A stretch of DNA of 8,731 nucleotides. It comes from a bacterium. Lineage in GTDB: Bacteria > Nitrospinota_A > UBA7883 > JACRGQ01. The position numbers and the translations under genes are program-made. The DNA is taken from the NCBI GenBank assembly GCA_021815535.1, contig JAKAGL010000084.1:1-8731 (forward strand). Reading direction: 5' to 3'. Shown in pieces: positions 5,619 through 8,731 of this stretch (position 1 is the first letter of the stretch; each line of letters begins with the position of its first letter). Below the pieces are notes generated by a model. That model did not search any database. It was not told the origin of the DNA and saw nothing but the letters and a program-made list of their open reading frames with translations.

Positions 5619-6578
5619 TTAACGGATAAGGATGTTGTCCCCTTTGCCCATGTTGGGGTCCGCTTCGGGCGAGTTGGTCATGATGGTGATCGCGCCGTGG
5701 TGGGCCGCTTTCATGGTGTGGTCAACGTAGGCGTTGTGCGTGGTGCGGCCGGCGGGGGAATAGATGTCAAAGGCGGACGCTTCCGATACCGCCACGTTGT
5801 AGGTTTGCATTCCATACATCACGTTTTTCGGGTTGCCGTTGGGGTACACGCGCGCCCAGATGTTGCCGATCGGGTGGAACGCCACCGGTTCGTTCACGTT
5901 GGCGTTCACGAAGAAGATGCGGACGAGCTCGCCCGGCTTCGATTCAAGGGTCTTGGCCGAAGGTTCGCCGTGGAGCGGGTCATAGTGGAATATTTTGCCA
6001 TTGATAAGCGAGTTGGTGCTTCCGATGTTTTCCACGATCTCCATGGCGTCGCCGCATTTCGGGAAGAACTGAGATTGGACCAAAACGTATTCGCGGTCCG
6101 GCTTCGGGTAATTTTTCGTGTAGCCTTCCTTGGGGTCGACGATGATGATGCCGTACATCCCCTTGGCGATGTGCTGGGCCATGTTGGCCGCACCGCAGTG
6201 ATACATGAAAACGCCCGGATACTTGGCATCGAATGTATAGTGTTTGCTCGATCCCGGTTTCACCGCCTCGAATTCGTCCAACACGTCGACTATTGCCGCG
6301 TGGAAGTCCATCGAGTGGCTGTTGCCGTTGCCCGGATCGTTGATGAGCGTGAAGTCGACGGTATCCCCTTCGGTGACCCGCACCACCGGACCGGGCATCG
6401 TTCCCCCGAATGTCCAGGCGGCGAATTTTGTGCCTTTGTTGTCTATCTCGACATCATGTTCGATGGCGTGAATATCCACCTTTACCGTTTTCGCCAAGGC
6501 CGGGGTGGCGGCGAACAAAACGGCCGGCAGAAGAAGTGACAGTATCCTGTGCGTGGTTGTTGTTGCGGTCTTTCTCAT
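5619..6578 (-). CDS. nirK: Copper-containing nitrite reductase NirK (NO-forming)
   Basis: Periplasmic two-cupredoxin-domain enzyme reducing nitrite to nitric oxide. The 319-residue precursor has a signal peptide ending ATPALA|K (about residue 29). All copper ligands can be placed. Type 1: H88, C128, H136, M141 (in NSHSMDFH, MYHCG, AQHIAKGM). Type 2: H93, H127 and H287 (in YVDHTMKAAHH). The catalytic pair is D91 in SMDFH and H235 in VAFHPIGNIW. Length is somewhat below classical proteobacterial NirK (about 340-380), and no extra haem or cupredoxin domain is fused. AGGAGGT lies 4 bases before the ATG. The sigma-54 activator gene is directly upstream on the same strand, with 245 bases between containing repeated TGTTTC elements. 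A related multicopper oxidase is unlikely given the intact catalytic Asp/His pair. Confidence 0.93.
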   Translation of the reverse strand: MRKTATTTTHRILSLLLPAVLFAATPALAKTVKVDIHAIEHDVEIDNKGTKFAAWTFGGTMPGPVVRVTEGDTVDFTLINDPGNGNSHSMDFHAAIVDVLDEFEAVKPGSSKHYTFDAKYPGVFMYHCGAANMAQHIAKGMYGIIIVDPKEGYTKNYPKPDREYVLVQSQFFPKCGDAMEIVENIGSTNSLINGKIFHYDPLHGEPSAKTLESKPGELVRIFFVNANVNEPVAFHPIGNIWARVYPNGNPKNVMYGMQTYNVAVSEASAFDIYSPAGRTTHNAYVDHTMKAAHHGAITIMTNSPEADPNMGKGDNILIR

Positions 6579-6823
6579 GGTACCTCCTAATTGGTTATTT
6601 GCGATGTTTCACGCCGCGTTATGTGCAGTACTAAGGTCAAGAAACATGCCGAACCGCCAAGTTATTGATTAGCCGTGGCTGCGCCTGCGCGAGGGGTTTT
6701 TTCACCCGGTTATGAAACAGCGGGGGCGTTTCATGGAACATCCGGCGGAACGGTTTGTTTCACGGCGCATGGAGAAAATGATACGGTGGAGCGGCAAGGG
6801 AAAAGGTTGAACGGGGGGCGGTG
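6579..6823. promoter_or_regulatory. nirK upstream region with a TGTTTC/GAAACA element cluster
   Basis: Control region between the activator's stop and nirK. On the plus strand it holds TGTTTCA at 6605-6611, GAAACA at 6641-6646, TGAAACA at 6713-6719, an imperfect 14-bp palindrome CGTTTCATGGAACA at 6727-6740, and TGTTTCA at 6756-6762. The two elements nearest nirK form an inverted pair (ATGTTTC / GAAACAT). The three distal ones are spaced about 21-22 bases centre to centre, two helical turns. I read them as operators for a dimeric regulator, most simply the neighbouring sigma-54 activator. The promoter itself is not clear (candidates are given in the findings). Confidence 0.5.
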
Positions 6824-8230
6824 TCAGCGGATGCCGAGCGCCTTGAGCTTCCGCCAGAACGTTGTCCGGCTCATGCCGAGCGATCGGGCGGTCAAGGACA
6901 TTTTGTGCCGGTTTGTTTCCAGCGCGGCCAGTATCCATTCCCGCTCGGTCAGGCCGGAGGGGGGGCCTGCGTGTTCTTCATCCCCGCCGGGCGTCTGCGA
7001 GGCGTGGAAGGCGCCGGCATGTAGATCAAAATAACCGCCGGGCACGCTTTCCATGCCCAGCATGTTCTTCCGGCACATCGCCACGGCGGCTTCCATGAGG
7101 TTGTGCAGTTCCCTGATGTTGCCGGGCCAGTGGTGATCCATCATCGCCTTCATGAGGTCGGCGGAGATGGCTTTTATATTCCGCCCGTATTTGGCGCAGA
7201 AATGCCGCAGGAAATGCGAGACCAGCAACGGTATGTCTTCCTTCCGCTCCCGCAGGCTCGGCAGGCGGATGACGGTTCCCGCAAGGCGGAAATAAAGGTC
7301 TTCGCGGAAGCGTTTCTCGCGCACTTCGCGCAACAGGTCCCGGTTGGTGGCGGCCAGTATGCGCACGTCCACCGTGCGGGGCCTGTTTTCGCCCAGCCGC
7401 TCGATCTCTTTTTCCTGCAATACGCGCAGCAGTTTCGCCTGGAGCGGCAGGGATATCTCGCCGATCTCGTCCAGCAGTATGGTGCCTCCCGATGCCGCCT
7501 CAAAGCGGCCTACCCGGTCGGCGGCGGCGCCGGTGTACGCCCCTTTCACATGGCCGAACAGCTCGCTTTCCACCAGATGCTCCGGCAGGGCGGCGCAGTT
7601 TATCTTCACGAACGGCCCCTTCCGGCGGAGGCTTTGCTGGCGCATGGCCGAGGCGATCAGTTCCTTGCCGGTGCCGGTTTCGCCGCATATCAGCACAGTG
7701 ATATCGGTCTCGGCGGCGCTGCGGATGAATTCAAACACGGTCTTGATCGCCTTGCTGTGGCCGATGATGCCGCAGAAGTTGTTGGAGGCGCCGGCCTGTT
7801 CCTCCATCTGTTTCATTTCCGTCACGTCCGTGAGGGTGACGAGATAGTAGGGGCGGCCGTTGTACTGAAACGGGAACGAGTTGATCCGCACCCAGTAGGC
7901 GGTGCCATCCCGGCTTATCGTCTGGGCCTCGTAGTTGGCGGGGCCGCACGGATGGCCCGATGCCGCGGCGCTGCACATATCGCATGTCTCTTCGCACAGG
8001 GCCGGCGTAAGGAACGAGCGGCAGTCCCGCCCGACCGCCTCCTCGCTGGGAAGCCCCGTGATCTTTGTCATCGCCCTGTTGAACAGCAGGACTTTTCTCG
8101 TTTCGTCGTGGATAAGAACGCCCACGTCGATGGTATCGAATGCCGCGGCCAAAAACCGGCTGTCGGCTCCCGCGGCGGGAATGTGGGTCTCCCGCGTGTC
8201 TGGTACGGCGCCGGCAAGCAGTCTGATCAT
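6824..8230 (-). CDS. Sigma-54-dependent transcriptional activator with N-terminal PAS domain
   Basis: Enhancer-binding protein of 468 residues that remodels sigma-54 RNA polymerase by ATP hydrolysis. A PAS domain spans about 22-138 (FDTIDVGVLIHDE ... YYLVTLTDVTEMKQ). It contains a cysteine cluster C70, C79, C83, C86 and C95. The AAA+ domain spans about 152-385, with Walker A GETGTGKE at 183-190, the sigma-54 loop GAYTGA at 230-235 (usual GAFTGA), Walker B ILLDEI at 251-256, and FREDLYFRL with the arginine fingers. The Fis-type helix-turn-helix fills about 430-468. There is no receiver domain, so the PAS domain is presumably the sensor. ATG 8230 is the only usable start: an in-frame TAA lies 18 bases upstream and no Shine-Dalgarno precedes it. 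nirK lies next downstream and a hemerythrin gene is divergent, so a nitrite/NO or redox regulator is likely (inference). Confidence 0.93.
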   Translation of the reverse strand: MIRLLAGAVPDTRETHIPAAGADSRFLAAAFDTIDVGVLIHDETRKVLLFNRAMTKITGLPSEEAVGRDCRSFLTPALCEETCDMCSAAASGHPCGPANYEAQTISRDGTAYWVRINSFPFQYNGRPYYLVTLTDVTEMKQMEEQAGASNNFCGIIGHSKAIKTVFEFIRSAAETDITVLICGETGTGKELIASAMRQQSLRRKGPFVKINCAALPEHLVESELFGHVKGAYTGAAADRVGRFEAASGGTILLDEIGEISLPLQAKLLRVLQEKEIERLGENRPRTVDVRILAATNRDLLREVREKRFREDLYFRLAGTVIRLPSLRERKEDIPLLVSHFLRHFCAKYGRNIKAISADLMKAMMDHHWPGNIRELHNLMEAAVAMCRKNMLGMESVPGGYFDLHAGAFHASQTPGGDEEHAGPPSGLTEREWILAALETNRHKMSLTARSLGMSRTTFWRKLKALGIR

Positions 8231-8242
8231 ATGGTGAAGCGC

Positions 8243-8285
8243 ATCTTACGCGGAAGCGGCGAAACTAGGGAATGATTTAAGTCAA
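8243..8285 (-). promoter_or_regulatory. FNR/DNR-like box and -10 for the activator gene
   Basis: On the minus strand TTGACTTAAATCAT (8272-8285) matches the FNR/DNR consensus TTGAT-N4-ATCAA at 8 of 10 defined bases. A -10-like TAAGAT lies at 8243-8248. The box centre is about 42 bases before a start near 8236-8237, the class II activation position. The implied leader is about 6-7 bases, consistent with the missing ribosome binding site. Confidence 0.45.
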
Positions 8286-8292
8286 AAGACAG

Positions 8293-8318
8293 GGGCGCCC
8301 GCCCGGCGCACGGCCGGG
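8293..8318. repeat. GC-rich dyads in the divergent intergenic region
   Basis: GGGCGCCC (8293-8300) is a perfect 8-bp palindrome. It is followed by CCCGGC (8302-8307) pairing with GCCGGG (8313-8318) across a GCACG loop. They separate the two divergent promoters; role unknown. Confidence 0.4.
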
Positions 8319-8324
8319 ATCAAC

Positions 8325-8353
8325 TTGAAAAATTTTTCATTTTCTTGTAGATT
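8325..8353 (+). promoter_or_regulatory. Putative hemerythrin promoter with overlapping palindrome
   Basis: TTGAAA (8325-8330, 5 of 6 to TTGACA), a 17-base spacer and TAGATT (8348-8353, 4 of 6 to TATAAT) form a plausible sigma-70 promoter. A perfect 14-bp palindrome TGAAAAATTTTTCA (8326-8339) overlaps the -35 hexamer and could be an operator. The implied leader is about 90 bases. Confidence 0.42.
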
Positions 8354-8449
8354 CACCATCTGGGAAATGGGAGTAAAGGGATGGAGTTTCAAAATTGCCA
8401 TCCCCCAAAATGAATAAGACCGTATCCATCCGGCCGTGGGAAAAAATGT

Positions 8450-8731
8450 ATGAGCATATCCAAATTCCATGATTGGAAAGACGAATACAGTGTTGGCGTG
8501 GCTTCCGTCGACAGCCAGCACCAAAAACTTTTTCTCATGGTGAAGACGCTGGACCAGTATATCGAAAAAGGCGAGACCCATCTGGTGATGAAGAATTTCC
8601 TGCTGGAGCTCATCAAGTACACCATGGTGCATTTCGAGGACGAAGAGGGCTATATGGCCAGCTCAAAAATGCCCCGAAGCCTTTTGGCCCAGCACATCGC
8701 CGAGCACCACAACCTGGTGGAACAGGTGAAG
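8450..8731 (+). CDS. Bacteriohemerythrin, 3'-truncated by the window
   Basis: Di-iron O2/NO-binding four-helix protein of the bacteriohemerythrin family; 94 codons are present, and the frame is still open at the right edge. SKFHDWKDEYSVGVASVDSQHQKLF at the N-terminus is the family signature. Five of the seven expected iron ligands are in place: H24 (DSQHQKLF), H61 and E65 (HFEDEE), H82 and H86 (QHIAEHH). The last His and Asp should lie in the roughly 35-40 missing residues. The start at 8450 follows GGGA (8438-8441) by 8 bases. The gene is divergent from the sigma-54 activator and shares a 219-base control region with it. Single-domain hemerythrins are cytoplasmic and are linked to oxygen supply, NO binding or sensing; here the nirK neighbourhood favours NO (inference). 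No fused sensor domain precedes it. Confidence 0.92.
   Translation, partial: MSISKFHDWKDEYSVGVASVDSQHQKLFLMVKTLDQYIEKGETHLVMKNFLLELIKYTMVHFEDEEGYMASSKMPRSLLAQHIAEHHNLVEQVK

Noticed and set aside
5523..6539. 338-codon open frame on the plus strand
   Set aside because: Antisense to nirK, where all copper ligands and a signal peptide prove the minus-strand reading; the translation is Val/Arg/His-rich noise.
6665..6669. TTGAT FNR half-site upstream of nirK
   Set aside because: No second half (ATCAA) at the proper 4-base distance on either side; a single pentamer is expected by chance.
7103..8275. 390-codon open frame on the plus strand
   Set aside because: Antisense to the sigma-54 activator, which has complete Walker A, Walker B, GAYTGA and HTH motifs.
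8410..8472. 20-codon upstream frame overlapping the hemerythrin start
   Set aside because: No ribosome binding site precedes its ATG and the peptide has no feature; it could be a leader peptide but nothing supports it.
8282..8632. 116-codon open frame on the minus strand over the hemerythrin start
   Set aside because: It overlaps the strongly supported hemerythrin N-terminus and the divergent promoter region, with no recognisable motif.
1..8731. CRISPR arrays, tRNA/rRNA genes, insertion sequences, attachment sites
   Set aside because: No regularly spaced repeats, cloverleaf structures, rRNA segments, transposase/integrase coding sequences or terminal inverted repeats were seen on reading both strands.

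Overview
The window is a stretch of moderately GC-rich bacterial chromosome from a Gram-negative organism: it encodes a periplasmic lipoprotein chaperone (LolA) and exported proteins with ordinary signal peptides. A copper nitrite reductase, a hemerythrin and a sigma-54 activator with a cysteine-bearing PAS domain suggest nitrite respiration or nitrosative-stress physiology, as in Nitrospinota, Nitrospirota or deltaproteobacteria-like lineages. The sequence alone does not allow a firm taxonomic assignment. No rRNA, tRNA, CRISPR array, transposase or integrase was seen.

Left part (1-2416): the 3' part of a phage-type Gp37/Gp68 (DUF5131) gene, visibly AT-richer than everything to its right, abuts a two-gene envelope unit, lolA-rseP. 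Middle (2417-4718): two same-strand oxidoreductases, an AKR13-like aldo/keto reductase and a YqjM-type FMN ene-reductase. Each is preceded by a TATAATGC box. The ene-reductase has serine where the family's catalytic tyrosine normally sits. A hairpin-rich gap then leads to a small SAP-like protein with four cysteines (4945-5199).

Right part (5259-8731): on the minus strand, reading leftwards, come a sigma-54-dependent activator (8230-6824), nirK (6578-5619) and a DUF2249 protein (5480-5259). A bacteriohemerythrin gene (from 8450, cut by the window end) is divergent from the activator. My reading is a nitrite/NO-responsive module: NirK makes NO from nitrite, hemerythrin and DUF2249 families recur in NO and di-iron contexts, and the activator is the obvious local regulator. 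The most interesting non-coding signal is a cluster of TGTTTC/GAAACA elements between activator and nirK, which look like operators. A second is an FNR/DNR-like box placed where it could activate a nearly leaderless activator transcript. These regulatory readings are inference from pattern and position.
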